Position numbers and translations under genes: made by a program. A stretch of DNA of 64,000 nt, taken from assembly GCF_001556045.1 (NCBI RefSeq), contig NZ_LSIC01000190.1, positions 62,001-126,000 on the forward strand, written 5' to 3'. The DNA is from Bradyrhizobium sp. CCH5-F6. Lineage in GTDB: Bacteria > Pseudomonadota > Alphaproteobacteria > Rhizobiales > Xanthobacteraceae. Shown in pieces: positions 33,424 through 43,416 of the stretch. How positions within the stretch are numbered: the stretch's first letter is position 1; each line of letters opens with the position of its first letter. The notes under the pieces were generated by a model. It was not told where the DNA came from, searched no databases, and worked only from the letters and a program-made list of their open reading frames with translations.

Positions 33424-34773
33424 CTACCGCCTGAAGAACGATGACAGCGTCGATCCCGCCGATGGTGATGCGGCCTCCGGTTTTGCCGGCGCAGGCTGTG
33501 CCGCGGGAGCGGGCGCGGGCTCCTCGCGCTTCGAGCGTTTCGAGGAATAGCTGCGGCGGCGCTGCTTCTCGGGCTTGGCGTTCGGCGCCGTTTCCGCTTG
33601 CGGGGCTGCGTCCTGGTTCTTCTCCGAGCTCTTCTCCTGAACCCTGTCCTGAGTCTTCTCTTGCCCCTTTTCCTGCGCCTTCTCTTGTCCCTTTTCCCCG
33701 CGCATCGACAGGCGCTGGCCATCGAAGACGGTGGTCTCGCAGTGACGATCGTTCTCGGCGAGGGTCGCGCAGAATTTCGCGGCGGCGGCGGCGTTCACCA
33801 GGGGGCCGGCGCCCAAACGGAGCTGCATGCCGAGGCCGGTGGTGCCTTCCTTGACCATGATGATCGGCCGCAGCGCCGCGATCTCCGGATTGGATTTGGT
33901 CAGGCCGCGCCAGAGCGCGCGCAAGCCGTCGACCGAGTTGGCGCCGCCGAGATCGATCGCAAAGCGCGTCTGTTGAACCGCGATGGCAGCGGATTCATTC
34001 TCGGCTGCTTCCGCTGGCTTCGTTACCGCCGCGACGACCTCGCTCGGGGCGGGCGCCGGCTCGGCCTTCTTCTCGGCTGCTTCGGGTTGAATCAGTTTCG
34101 ATGCGGCTGAATCCGGCGGCGCCATGATGGACCTGGACGGAACCAGCGGAATGGTCGGCAGGGCCGAATTCATTGCCGGCGTCTGCTGCACGAGCGAAGC
34201 GGCGGCGGCGGACTGCGGCGGCGGGCTCGACGACTCCTTCGGCGTGTCCTTCTGGGAATCCTTCGCGGCTTCGGTGCGCGGCTTCTCGTTCGTCGCGGCA
34301 GGTGTCGAGGCGACCGGCGCGACGCTGGGCGCCGCGGGCACGGGTGCAGCGTCCTGCGGCTTTGCGCCCTGTGCCGGCGCTGCAGCTTGCCGTGCGATGG
34401 CGCCGGTCACGGAATCGAGGCCTTGCTCCAGCACGGTGACGCGCGAATAGAGCCGGTCGCGGTCGCTGTTCAGCGTCTCGATGGCGGCGGCGAGGCGGCG
34501 GGCCTCGTTCTGGCTCTCCTTGGTCAGCATCTGGAGCCGGTCGGCCTGGCGCGCGAGATCGGTGGCGGCCATCTGGTCGCGGCGCCAGCCGAGCTGAGCC
34601 TGGTTGGCCATTACGGCAATGACGACGGCGCCCACGGCCGCCACGCTCCACGAGCCCAGCCGCCACATCATGCGTCGGTCGAACGCATTTTCCTCGGCCA
34701 ACAGTCCGGAGAACAGCCCGCCGGTCTCCTTGGTGCCGAAGGCATCCGCCAGTGGGTCGGAATCCTTTGCCAT
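33424..34773 (-). CDS. SPOR-like domain membrane protein with charged repeat
   Basis: The 449-residue product has a cytoplasmic N terminus, one membrane helix (about 40-58), a coiled coil (about 70-125), and a Pro/Ala-rich linker. A domain near 270-360 (FAIDLGGANSVDGLRALWR, ending FDGQRLS) resembles SPOR septal peptidoglycan-binding folds. After it comes a degenerate EKxQEK repeat (about 365-400), then a basic and Pro-rich tail. The arrangement fits a cell-envelope or division-site protein. The SPOR assignment is tentative. Confidence 0.7.
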   Translation of the reverse strand: MAKDSDPLADAFGTKETGGLFSGLLAEENAFDRRMMWRLGSWSVAAVGAVVIAVMANQAQLGWRRDQMAATDLARQADRLQMLTKESQNEARRLAAAIETLNSDRDRLYSRVTVLEQGLDSVTGAIARQAAAPAQGAKPQDAAPVPAAPSVAPVASTPAATNEKPRTEAAKDSQKDTPKESSSPPPQSAAAASLVQQTPAMNSALPTIPLVPSRSIMAPPDSAASKLIQPEAAEKKAEPAPAPSEVVAAVTKPAEAAENESAAIAVQQTRFAIDLGGANSVDGLRALWRGLTKSNPEIAALRPIIMVKEGTTGLGMQLRLGAGPLVNAAAAAKFCATLAENDRHCETTVFDGQRLSMRGEKGQEKAQEKGQEKTQDRVQEKSSEKNQDAAPQAETAPNAKPEKQRRRSYSSKRSKREEPAPAPAAQPAPAKPEAASPSAGSTLSSFFRR

Positions 34774-34943
34774 GAACGTTAAATGCCCAGCCCCGTCAGG
34801 CTTCCCCGAATCAATCAGGGAACATTAACAGGAAAACCCCGTCGCACTTGAATTCCGGGCGTTTGCGGGGGTAGCAAGGCGATAGCTGAGAGGCTCGCCA
34901 CCCGTTTGCGCCAATTGATTCGGCTCTATCTGTGAGGATTGCG

Positions 34944-36299
34944 ATGACCGCCCGTTCCAGCCTCACGATCGTGCTCGCCGCCGGCGAAGGCACGCGCATG
35001 CGATCGAGCCTGCCGAAGGTGCTGCACCCCGTCGCGCATCAGAGCCTGCTCGCCCATGTGCTCGCCGCCGCACCCAAGGGAACCGGCACCGCGCTCGCCG
35101 TGGTGATCGGTCCCGATCACCACGCAGTGGCAGAGGAGGCGAAGCGCATTCGCCCCGACGCGCTCACCTTCGTGCAAAGCGAACGCCTCGGCACCGCGCA
35201 TGCGGTGCTCGCGGCGCGCGAGGCGATCGCGGGCGGCGCGGATGATCTCCTGATCGCCTTCGGCGACACGCCGCTGGTCTCGGCCGACACCTTCGCACGG
35301 CTGCGCGAACCGCTCGCCAGGGGCGCCGCGATAGCCGCGCTCGGCTTTCGCGCTGCCGATCCGACCGGCTATGGCCGCTTCATCGTCGAGGGCGACCGCC
35401 TGGTCGCGATCCGCGAGCAGGCCGATGCCAGCGAACAAGAGCGCAGGATCGATCTGTGCAATGCCGGCGTGATGGCGATCGACGGCCGCCGCGCGCTCGA
35501 CATCCTCGGGCAGATCGGCAATGCGAATTCCAAGGGCGAATATTATCTGACAGATGCCGTCGAAATCGTCCGCAAGCAGGGATGGGAGTCCGTGGTGATC
35601 GAGACCAGCGAGGACGAGGTGCGCGGCATCAACACCAAGGCGCAGCTCGCCGAGGCCGAAGGCGTCATGCAGGCGCGCTTGCGCAAGGCGGCGATGGAAG
35701 CCGGCGTCACGTTGATCGCGCCGGAGACCGTTTATCTCTCCGCCGACACCGTGTTCGGCAAGGACGTGACGATCGAGCCGTTCGTGGTGATCGGCCCCGG
35801 CGTGTCGATCGCGGACGGCACCGTGATCCATTCCTTCTCGCACATCGTGCAGACGACGCTCGGCAAGAACGTCTCGATCGGTCCCTATGCGCGGCTCAGA
35901 CCCGGCACCTCGCTCGGCGACGGCGCGCGGATCGGCAATTTCGTGGAGACCAAGGCCGCGACGCTGGAGGCCGGCGTCAAGGTCAACCATCTCTCCTACA
36001 TCGGCGACGCCACCATCGGCGCCAATTCCAACATCGGCGCAGGCACCATCACCTGCAACTACGACGGCTTCAAGAAGCACAAGACGATGATCGGGAAGGG
36101 TGCCTTCGTCGGCACCAACTCCTCGCTGGTCGCTCCCGTGACGATCGGCAACGGCGCCTATATCGGCTCCGGCTCGGTGATCACGAAGGATGTACCGGAC
36201 GACGCGATGGCGCTGGAGCGCAGCCAGCAGACCATCCGGGAAGGTGGCGCGGCGCGCTACCGCGAGCTGAAGACCGGCGGCAAGAAGCCGGAGAAGTGA
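34944..36299 (+). CDS. glmU: Bifunctional UDP-GlcNAc pyrophosphorylase / GlcN-1-P acetyltransferase
   Basis: GlmU acetylates glucosamine-1-phosphate and then couples it to UTP, giving UDP-GlcNAc for peptidoglycan and lipid A. The 451-residue product has the uridyltransferase signature [19 protein letters not shown] at residues 11-29 and a left-handed beta-helix from about 240 with hexapeptide repeats ([16 protein letters not shown]). The acetyltransferase end shows [13 protein letters not shown] 34944 follows GAGG. glmS, the first step of the same pathway, is about 450 bp downstream on the same strand. Confidence 0.97.
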   Translation: MTARSSLTIVLAAGEGTRMRSSLPKVLHPVAHQSLLAHVLAAAPKGTGTALAVVIGPDHHAVAEEAKRIRPDALTFVQSERLGTAHAVLAAREAIAGGADDLLIAFGDTPLVSADTFARLREPLARGAAIAALGFRAADPTGYGRFIVEGDRLVAIREQADASEQERRIDLCNAGVMAIDGRRALDILGQIGNANSKGEYYLTDAVEIVRKQGWESVVIETSEDEVRGINTKAQLAEAEGVMQARLRKAAMEAGVTLIAPETVYLSADTVFGKDVTIEPFVVIGPGVSIADGTVIHSFSHIVQTTLGKNVSIGPYARLRPGTSLGDGARIGNFVETKAATLEAGVKVNHLSYIGDATIGANSNIGAGTITCNYDGFKKHKTMIGKGAFVGTNSSLVAPVTIGNGAYIGSGSVITKDVPDDAMALERSQQTIREGGAARYRELKTGGKKPEK

Positions 36300-36305
36300 G
36301 CGGCG

Positions 36306-36524
36306 CTATTCGTCGTCGGCGAATTCGGAGAAGATCGCACGGGTCAGGCGCCAGCCGCGCGGCTTGGCCCGCTTCACCGGCTCGCCTTCGGCATGCTTGA
36401 TGAAGAGGGGCTTGCTTTCCTTGCCGCGCTGGGGCGGCGGCCAGTGCGCAAGATGCGTGCCCGTGGTCTCGCTGGCGCGCAGATGCATCGACGACTGGCC
36501 TTTGCGGTCGGACGAGCCCTTCAT
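36306..36524 (-). CDS. Small basic hypothetical protein
   Basis: The 72-residue product is basic and His/Lys-rich (LAHWPPPQRGKESKPLFIKH) and ends in an acidic FADDE. AGGAGAG precedes the ATG. It sits between glmU and glmS on the opposite strand. No domain is recognised. Confidence 0.6.
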   Translation of the reverse strand: MKGSSDRKGQSSMHLRASETTGTHLAHWPPPQRGKESKPLFIKHAEGEPVKRAKPRGWRLTRAIFSEFADDE

Positions 36525-36746
36525 GGCGTAACTCTCCTGTACCGGAATCGTTGGCCAAATCCGTTGACAAGAGGTTAATGTGAGCGGCTTGAAGTCGGCC
36601 AATTCGACGCAGGCGGAGCTCAGGTGGCTATCCGGCGCTGTCTCAATCAGCAATAATTATTGAGTATCTGGTTCCTTCAGAATTTCGCTAAAAACCGAGC
36701 GCGTCGTTTAGGCGATTTTTCGACGATTTGGGGGATAGTGATCCGC

Positions 36747-38573
36747 ATGTGCGGAATTGTCGGCATTCTCGGGCGCGAGCCGGTTGCAGAGCAATTGGTG
36801 GATTCGCTCAAACGTCTCGAATATCGCGGCTATGATTCCGCGGGCGTCGCAACGCTCGAAGGGGCGCATCTCGAACGCCGCCGCGCCGAGGGCAAGCTCA
36901 AGAACCTGGAGAAGCGGCTGGAAGCCGAGCCTCTGAAGGGCACCACCGGGATCGGCCACACGCGCTGGGCCACCCACGGCAAGCCGACCGTCAACAATGC
37001 CCATCCGCACGCAACCGAGCGCGTCGCAGTCGTTCACAACGGCATCATCGAGAATTTCCGCGAGCTGCGCGAGGAGCTCGAGAAGAACGGCACGGTGTTC
37101 CACACCGAGACCGACACCGAGATCGTGCTGCATCTCGTCGACGATTTGCTCGCACGCGGCAACAAGCCGGTCGAAGCGGTCAAGCTGGCGCTGGCGCGGC
37201 TGCGCGGCGCCTTCGCGCTCGGTTTCATCTTCGCCGGCGACAACGACCTCATGATCGGGGCCCGCAACGGCCCGCCGCTTGCGATCGGCTATGGCGACGG
37301 CGAGATGTATCTCGGCTCCGACGCCATCGCGCTCGGCCCGTTCACCGACACGATCAGCTATCTCGAAGACGGTGACTGGGTCGTGCTGACCCGCAAGAGC
37401 GCGACGATCTTCGACAAGGACGGCTACACCGTCCAGCGCGACAAGATCAGGCACGCCGCCTCGACCTCGCTGGTCGACAAGGCCAATTACCGCCACTTCA
37501 TGGCCAAGGAAATCCACGAGCAACCCGAGGTGGTCGGCCACACTCTGGCGCGCTACGTCGACATGGCGACCGAGCGCGTCGCCCTGCCGGTGGAGCTGCC
37601 GTTCGACTTCAGGAACATCCAGCGCATCAACATCACGGCGTGCGGCACCGCGAGCTATGCCGGCCTCGTCGCGAAGTACTGGTTCGAGCGCTTTGCGCGC
37701 GTGCCGGTCGAGGTCGATGTCGCCTCCGAATTCCGCTACCGCGAGGCGCCCTTGCGCAAGGGCGATCTCGCGATCTTCATCTCGCAGTCCGGCGAGACCG
37801 CCGACACGCTGGCGGCGCTGCGCTATGCCAAGGCCCAGGGCGTGCACACGGTCGCCGTCGTGAACGTGCCGACGTCCACGATCGCGCGCGAGAGCGAGAC
37901 CGTGCTGCAAACGCTGGCGGGACCGGAGATCGGCGTCGCCTCGACCAAGGCTTTCACTTGCCAGCTCATGGTGCTGGCAAACCTCGCGATTGCGGCCGGC
38001 AAGGCCAGGGGCGAATTGTCCGACGAGGACGAGACCAAGCTCGTCCACGGCCTCGTCGAGGTTCCGCGCCTGATGGCGGACGCGCTCACCACGGAGCTGC
38101 AGATCGAGAAGCTCGCGCACCGGATCGCCAAGTCCAGCGATGTGCTCTATCTCGGCCGCGGTACCAGCTTTCCGCTCGCGCTCGAAGGCGCCCTGAAGCT
38201 GAAGGAGATCTCCTACATCCACGCCGAAGGCTATGCCGCGGGCGAGCTCAAGCACGGGCCGATCGCGCTGATCGACGAGACCATGCCGGTCGTCGTCATC
38301 GCGCCCCATGACCGGGTGTTCGAGAAGACCGTCTCCAACATGCAGGAGGTCGCCGCCCGCGGCGGCAACATCATCCTGATGACCGACGCCAAGGGCGCGG
38401 AAGAGGCGACCGTCGAGTCCCTCGTCACCATCGTTATGCCCGACATGGCGGCGGCCTTCACGCCGATGGTCTACGCAGTCCCCGTGCAGCTGCTCGCCTA
38501 TCACACGGCCGTCGTGATGGGCACCGATGTCGATCAGCCGCGCAATCTCGCCAAATCGGTGACCGTGGAATAG
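36747..38573 (+). CDS. glmS: Glutamine-fructose-6-phosphate aminotransferase (isomerizing)
   Basis: GlmS makes glucosamine-6-phosphate from fructose-6-phosphate and glutamine. The 608-residue protein begins MCGIVGI, so Cys1 after Met removal is the glutaminase nucleophile; HNGIIENF and the TDTEI region complete that domain. Two SIS isomerase domains follow (TACGTASYAG and SQSGETADT; later YLGRGTSFPLALEGALKLKE). The C terminus ends in KSVTVE as usual. The start is fixed by the required N-terminal cysteine. No glmS ribozyme-like leader is expected in this phylum and none was seen. Confidence 0.98.
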   Translation: MCGIVGILGREPVAEQLVDSLKRLEYRGYDSAGVATLEGAHLERRRAEGKLKNLEKRLEAEPLKGTTGIGHTRWATHGKPTVNNAHPHATERVAVVHNGIIENFRELREELEKNGTVFHTETDTEIVLHLVDDLLARGNKPVEAVKLALARLRGAFALGFIFAGDNDLMIGARNGPPLAIGYGDGEMYLGSDAIALGPFTDTISYLEDGDWVVLTRKSATIFDKDGYTVQRDKIRHAASTSLVDKANYRHFMAKEIHEQPEVVGHTLARYVDMATERVALPVELPFDFRNIQRINITACGTASYAGLVAKYWFERFARVPVEVDVASEFRYREAPLRKGDLAIFISQSGETADTLAALRYAKAQGVHTVAVVNVPTSTIARESETVLQTLAGPEIGVASTKAFTCQLMVLANLAIAAGKARGELSDEDETKLVHGLVEVPRLMADALTTELQIEKLAHRIAKSSDVLYLGRGTSFPLALEGALKLKEISYIHAEGYAAGELKHGPIALIDETMPVVVIAPHDRVFEKTVSNMQEVAARGGNIILMTDAKGAEEATVESLVTIVMPDMAAAFTPMVYAVPVQLLAYHTAVVMGTDVDQPRNLAKSVTVE

Positions 38574-38662
38574 GCAAAACGGATATTGGTCGGTCGCTTC
38601 GTGGTCTTCCAAAACCTGCTAGAAGACCCTAGCTTGTTGCTAGCGACCGACCTGGAACCCGA

Positions 38663-39433
38663 ATGACCACCCGCGACGACGCGCCTGCGCCTCTTGATCC
38701 CGTCCCGGAACCGCATACCGGCCTGATGGGCCGCTTTCGTAATTATTTCCTGACCGGCCTCGTGGTGACCGGGCCGATCGCGATCACGCTGTATCTGGTC
38801 TGGTGGTTCGTCACCTGGGTCGACGGCGTGGTGCGGCCCTTCGTGCCGCTGGCCTACCGACCCGAAACCTATTTGCCCTACGTCATTCCCGGCTGGGGGC
38901 TGGTCGTCGCATTCTTCACGCTGACGCTGGTCGGCTTCCTGGCGGCCAATCTGATCGGCCGGACGCTGGTCGATGTCGGCGAGACCTTGCTGGGCCGGAT
39001 CCCGGCGGTGCGCGCCATCTATCGCGGCCTCAAGCAGGTGTTCGAGACGCTGTTCTCGGGCAAGGGCTCGAGCTTCCGCAAAGTCGGCCTCGTCGAGTTT
39101 CCCTCGCCGGGCATGTGGTCGATCGTGCTGATCTCGCAATCGCCGAACGAGGACATCGCGCGCAGCCTGCCGGGCCAGGAGGAGCACGTCTCGGTGTTCC
39201 TCCCGTGCTCGCCGAACCCGACCACGGGATTCTTCTTCTATGTCCCGAAGAGCAAGATCATCGAGGTCGATCTCACGGCCGAGGACGCAGCCACGCTGAT
39301 CATGTCGGCCGGCGTTGTGCAGCCGGGCTCGGCTCCCGATCCCAAGAAGGCGGCGGCACTTGCCGGCGTGGCCAACGCGGCGCGTATCGCCAATGCCTCC
39401 AAGCTCCAGCCCGAGCCTGCGAAGGCGGAGTAG
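38663..39433 (+). CDS. DUF502 family membrane protein
   Basis: The 256-residue product has two membrane helices (YFLTGLVVTGPIAITLYLVW, then GWGLVVAFFTLTLVGFL). It has the DUF502 core, including GRIPAVRAIYRGLKQV and FPCSPNPTTGFFFYVP-like text (here FLPCSPNPTTGFFFYVP). The C-terminal tail is Ala-rich. The family has no established function. It follows glmS by 89 bp on the same strand. Confidence 0.85.
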   Translation: MTTRDDAPAPLDPVPEPHTGLMGRFRNYFLTGLVVTGPIAITLYLVWWFVTWVDGVVRPFVPLAYRPETYLPYVIPGWGLVVAFFTLTLVGFLAANLIGRTLVDVGETLLGRIPAVRAIYRGLKQVFETLFSGKGSSFRKVGLVEFPSPGMWSIVLISQSPNEDIARSLPGQEEHVSVFLPCSPNPTTGFFFYVPKSKIIEVDLTAEDAATLIMSAGVVQPGSAPDPKKAAALAGVANAARIANASKLQPEPAKAE

Positions 39434-39533
39434 GGCCATTCCCGCGCGGGATGGCCGCATTCACGCAAGCGTTTTCGTCATCTGCTAGTCTCCGATGGAT
39501 CGAGCGCCTCGCTCGAACGATTTGGAGTGCACG

Positions 39534-40394
39534 ATGTCCAAGACCATTGCGATCCTCGCTCCCGGTGCCATGGGCAGCGCGGTGGCCCGTCGGCTCAGCG
39601 AACATGGCGCGCGCGTGCTGACCTCCTTGAAGGGACGCAGCGAGGCGACGCTGAAGCGGGCCGCGGACGCAGGCATGGTCGGCGCCGAGGACGATGCGAT
39701 CGCTGCGTCCGACATCATCCTCTCGATCGTGCCGCCCGGCGAAGCCGTCGCGCTGGCCGAGCGGCTGGCGGCCCTGCTCGTCAGGCGCGAGAAGAAGCCG
39801 ATCGTGGTCGATTGCAACGCCGTCAATGTCGATACGGTGCAGAGAATCGAGGGGATCATCGGCTCGGCGCAGGCGCCCTTCGTCGACGCCGGCATCATAG
39901 GATTTCCGCCGCAGCCAGGCGGCAAGAGCCCGGCGTTCTACATGTCAGGCGAGCACGCCCAGGAGGTCGCCATGCTCAGGGATCTCGGCCTCGACGTGCG
40001 GATCGTCGCAGGCCCGGTCGGCGCGGCCTCGGCGCTGAAGATGTCCTATGCCGGGATCGTCAAGGGCCTCGCCGGCATCGGCTCGGCCATGGTGATCGCG
40101 GCAACGAAAGCAGGCGCGGCCGATGCGCTGCGCGACGAGCTTGCGCTGAGCCAGCCGGCTATTTTGGCGCGACTCGAAGTGGCGCTGCCCGACATGATCC
40201 CGAAGGCGTATCGCTGGGTCGCGGAGATGCGGGAGATTTCCGGATTCCTCGGCCCCGATCATCCGGCGAGTCAGATCTATGAGGGATTTGCGCGCTGGTT
40301 CGAGAATCTGGCGGAAGATGCGAGGGGCGAGGCGGCGGATGCGGAGCTGATGAAGGCGTTTGCCAAGAGCATCGTGCAGAAGAAGAAGGACTGA
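39534..40394 (+). CDS. NAD(P)-binding dehydrogenase with DUF1932-like C terminus
   Basis: The 286-residue product begins with a 6-phosphogluconate dehydrogenase-type Rossmann motif (AILAPGAMGSAVARRL) and has an all-helical C-terminal half. A lysine in the ALKMSYAGIVKGL helix occupies the catalytic position of beta-hydroxyacid dehydrogenases. The C-terminal part resembles DUF1932. GGAG precedes ATG 39534. The substrate is unknown. Confidence 0.8.
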   Translation: MSKTIAILAPGAMGSAVARRLSEHGARVLTSLKGRSEATLKRAADAGMVGAEDDAIAASDIILSIVPPGEAVALAERLAALLVRREKKPIVVDCNAVNVDTVQRIEGIIGSAQAPFVDAGIIGFPPQPGGKSPAFYMSGEHAQEVAMLRDLGLDVRIVAGPVGAASALKMSYAGIVKGLAGIGSAMVIAATKAGAADALRDELALSQPAILARLEVALPDMIPKAYRWVAEMREISGFLGPDHPASQIYEGFARWFENLAEDARGEAADAELMKAFAKSIVQKKKD

Positions 40395-40446
40395 TCGACG
40401 GCAGCTCACCCCCACGGTTGGGCTGAACGATAGAGGTCTCTCCATG

Positions 40447-40526
40447 CGTCATTGCGAGCGTAGCGAAGCAATCCAGAGTCCCCCCGAGGAAACATTCGGG
40501 ATTGCTTCTCTGCGCTCGCAATGACG
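40447..40526. repeat. Intergenic palindromic repeat (CATTGCGAGCG type), copy 1
   Basis: CGTCATTGCGAGCG and CGCTCGCAATGACG form the outer arms, with GAAGCAATCC and GGATTGCTTC inside, interrupted by a short loop. It lies between two convergent genes. A second copy is at 59930-60015. This is a well-known dispersed element type in several proteobacteria. Confidence 0.8.
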
Positions 40527-40551
40527 AGGAGGAGACGGCGCGTCTGAAGCC

Positions 40552-42660
40552 TCAGCCCGCCCCGATCAGCGGGATCGCCTCGTCGCGTTCGTACAGATAC
40601 AGCAAGCACCGCAACGCCTCGCCGCGCTCGCCCTTGAGCTTCGGATCCTCCTTCAGGATCCGCAGCGCCTCGTCACGGGCCTGGGCGATGAGCTGGCCGT
40701 GAACCTCCGGGCGCGCGATGCGGTAGCCGGGCAGGCCGCTCTGGCGTACGCCGAGGACGTCGCCTTCGCCGCGCAGCTTGAGATCTTCCTCCGCGATGCG
40801 GAAGCCGTCGGTGGTTTCGCGGATCACCTTGAGCCGCGCCTTCGACATTTCGCCGAGCGGCTCGGAGTAGAGCAGGAGGCAGGTCGAGGCTTCCGAGCCA
40901 CGCCCGATGCGGCCGCGGAGTTGATGTAGCTGCGCAAGGCCGAAGCGCTCGGCATTTTCGATCACCATGATGGTGGCGGCCGGCACGTCGACGCCGACCT
41001 CGACCACGGTGGTCGCGACCAACAGCCCGATCTCATGAGCCGCGAACCGGCCCATCACGCGGTCTTTCTCCGTGCCCTTCATCTGGCCGTGGACGAGGCC
41101 GACACGTTCGCCGAAGCGCTTTTGCAGGCTCTCGAAACGTTTGGTCGCGTTGGTGAGATGCTCGGTGCCCTCCGCCTCGGATTCCTCGACCAGCGGACAG
41201 ATCCAGTAGACCAGCTTGCCCGACTCCAGCGCGCGGCCGACTCCTTCCATGACCTCGCTGATCCGGCTCATCGGTACCGCGCGGGTGTCGATCGGCTGGC
41301 GGCCGGCCGGCTTTTCACGCAGCTCGGAGATGTCCATGTCGCCGAAATAGGTCAACACCAGCGTGCGCGGGATCGGCGTCGCGCTCAGTACCAGCACGTC
41401 GACGGCTTCGCCCTTGGACGTCAGCGCGAGACGCTCGCGCACACCAAACCGGTGCTGCTCGTCGACGATGGCGAGGGCGAGATCCTTGAAGATCACATCG
41501 TCCTGGATCAGCGCATGGGTGCCGACGAGCAGGTCGATCTCGCCCTCGGCGAGCTGGGCGATGATTTCGCGCCGCTCCTTGCCCTTCTCCCGGCCGGTGA
41601 GGATCGCGACGCGCATGCCGGCGCGCTCGGCGAGCGGGGCGATGGTCTTGATGTGCTGGCGCGCCAGGATTTCGGTCGGGGCCATCAGCGCCGCCTGCTT
41701 GCCGACCTCGGCGACCGCGGCGGCCGCCAGCAGCGCCACCACTGTCTTGCCGGAGCCGACGTCGCCCTGGAGCAGGCGCAGCATGCGCACGGGCTGCTTG
41801 AGGTCGTCGGCAATTGCTGCTGCGGCGCTGTGTTGTGACGGTGTGAGCGCGTAGGGCAGGGCGTCGATGATCTTGTTGCGCAGGTGTCCGTCTCCGGCGT
41901 TGCGCACGCCGGCGGGACGGCGCAACTGCGCGCGGATCAGGGCGAGCGCGAGCTGGCCGGCGAGCAGCTCGTCGAAGGCGAGGCGCGACCAGAACGGCTG
42001 GTCAGGCAGTATGTCCGTGAGTTCGACCGGCTGGTGCACGCGCGTGAGTGCTTCCGCGATCGGTGGAAAATTGCAGCGTCGCATCACCTCGGGGCTGATC
42101 CATTCCGGCAGGCCGGGCAGTTTCTGCAGCGCCTGCGCGATCGCGCGGCGGAGCGAGCCGAGCGCGAGGCCCTCGGTCAGAGGATAGACCGGATCGATGC
42201 CCGACAGTTTCGAGATCGCTTCCTCGTCGAGCACGCGGTCAGGATGCACGATCTGCGGGATGCCGTCGTACATCTGGAGCGTGCCGGAGACGTAGCGCTT
42301 CTCGCCGACAGGCAGCAGCTTCTCGACATAGCCGGGCTTGGCGCGGAAGAACGTCAGCACGACGTCGCCGGTGTCGTCGCTGGCATAGACGAGGTACGGC
42401 GCGCGCGCGTTGCGCGGCGGGGGCGGGCGGTGGCGATCGACGGTGACCTCCAGCGTCACCATGGTTCCCTGGACCGCGTCGCGGATTTTTGGCCGGGCCC
42501 GGCGGTCGATGACCTGGCTCGGCAGATGCAGCAGCAGGTCGACCAGCCGCGGCGTCTCGTTGCGGCCGAGCAGGTACTGCAGCAGCTTGTCCTGCTTCGG
42601 ACCGACGCCGGGCAGGCTGGTCACGGCAGCAAACAGCGGATTGAGCAGGCTGGGGCGCAT
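40552..42660 (-). CDS. recG: ATP-dependent DNA helicase RecG
   Basis: RecG remodels stalled replication forks and Holliday junctions. The 702-residue product has the N-terminal wedge/OB domain (about 60-170), Walker A LQGDVGSGKT, box II DEQHRFG, SATPIPRTL, and HQLRGRIGRG, all intact. The C-terminal TRG-like region holds DLKLRGEGDVLG. Length is normal. Together with two Mfd-like proteins, it makes three helicases of the RecG/Mfd lineage in this window. Confidence 0.97.
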   Translation of the reverse strand: MRPSLLNPLFAAVTSLPGVGPKQDKLLQYLLGRNETPRLVDLLLHLPSQVIDRRARPKIRDAVQGTMVTLEVTVDRHRPPPPRNARAPYLVYASDDTGDVVLTFFRAKPGYVEKLLPVGEKRYVSGTLQMYDGIPQIVHPDRVLDEEAISKLSGIDPVYPLTEGLALGSLRRAIAQALQKLPGLPEWISPEVMRRCNFPPIAEALTRVHQPVELTDILPDQPFWSRLAFDELLAGQLALALIRAQLRRPAGVRNAGDGHLRNKIIDALPYALTPSQHSAAAAIADDLKQPVRMLRLLQGDVGSGKTVVALLAAAAVAEVGKQAALMAPTEILARQHIKTIAPLAERAGMRVAILTGREKGKERREIIAQLAEGEIDLLVGTHALIQDDVIFKDLALAIVDEQHRFGVRERLALTSKGEAVDVLVLSATPIPRTLVLTYFGDMDISELREKPAGRQPIDTRAVPMSRISEVMEGVGRALESGKLVYWICPLVEESEAEGTEHLTNATKRFESLQKRFGERVGLVHGQMKGTEKDRVMGRFAAHEIGLLVATTVVEVGVDVPAATIMVIENAERFGLAQLHQLRGRIGRGSEASTCLLLYSEPLGEMSKARLKVIRETTDGFRIAEEDLKLRGEGDVLGVRQSGLPGYRIARPEVHGQLIAQARDEALRILKEDPKLKGERGEALRCLLYLYERDEAIPLIGAG

Positions 42661-42792
42661 GCGTGGAAACTAGAACCGTTTGCAGCCGTGATGGCCGGTT
42701 TTGTGCAAGACGTCCACGGCTTTATTCCGTCCTGACAATGATGGGGCCGGCCCGGATCGGCAAAAGGATGACGATCCGGACACGACCATGGC

Positions 42793-43416
42793 TTAGGCAC
42801 ATCGAAAGTCGGCGCCCTTGAACCTCTTGACGGGCCTGCCGCGCTCGAGCTGATCATGTGTTGCATGAGCCTCGCTTCGGGCCGCAATCGCCGCCAGCTC
42901 CCCTTGCAACCTGAGCAACGCCGCAAGCCGGTCCAGCGCCAAAGCCTTGTTGCGATGTTGCGAGCGTTCTTCCCGTGCGACGATCGAAAGGCCGCTTGGA
43001 ACGTGAACGGCCCGCACCGCGCTTTCGGTCTTGTTCTGGTGCTGGCCGCCCGGACCACCGGCACGGAACGCTTCGTAGCGCACATCCTGAGCGCTGACGG
43101 CCTTCGGAGCGTCGGGCAGCGGTGCCAGCTCGAAGATGCCGATGAACCAGTTCTTTCTCTTGTGATGCGGCCTCACCGGGCTCTGCGCCGTCCATTGAAT
43201 CACACCGATCCACGGACGAGCAAAGGCCGCCGCGGCATCGCCATGGACGACGACGATCGCCGATGCCGGACCATGCGCGTCCGGATTCGGTCCCTCCAGG
43301 TAGTCTGTGTCGAGGCCGAGCGCGGTCGCCTCGGCAACGAGGACAGCCGCCGCTTTCGCGACCGCGATCCGGCATTCCGCCGGACCGCGCCCGCTCGTGA
43401 GCAGAAGCCGGATCAT
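42793..43416 (-). CDS. prfH: Peptide chain release factor homologue PrfH
   Basis: The 207-residue protein has the peptidyl-tRNA hydrolase domain of class I release factors, with RAGGPGGQHQNKTESAVR (GGQ at 123-125), but no stop-codon recognition domain of RF1/RF2. It is the downstream partner of rtcB: its ATG overlaps the rtcB stop by 4 nt. PrfH is known to release peptides from ribosomes damaged at the decoding centre so that RtcB can religate the rRNA. The tail is basic (RGRPVKRFKG), as is common for ribosome-rescue factors. Confidence 0.93.
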   Translation of the reverse strand: MIRLLLTSGRGPAECRIAVAKAAAVLVAEATALGLDTDYLEGPNPDAHGPASAIVVVHGDAAAAFARPWIGVIQWTAQSPVRPHHKRKNWFIGIFELAPLPDAPKAVSAQDVRYEAFRAGGPGGQHQNKTESAVRAVHVPSGLSIVAREERSQHRNKALALDRLAALLRLQGELAAIAARSEAHATHDQLERGRPVKRFKGADFRCA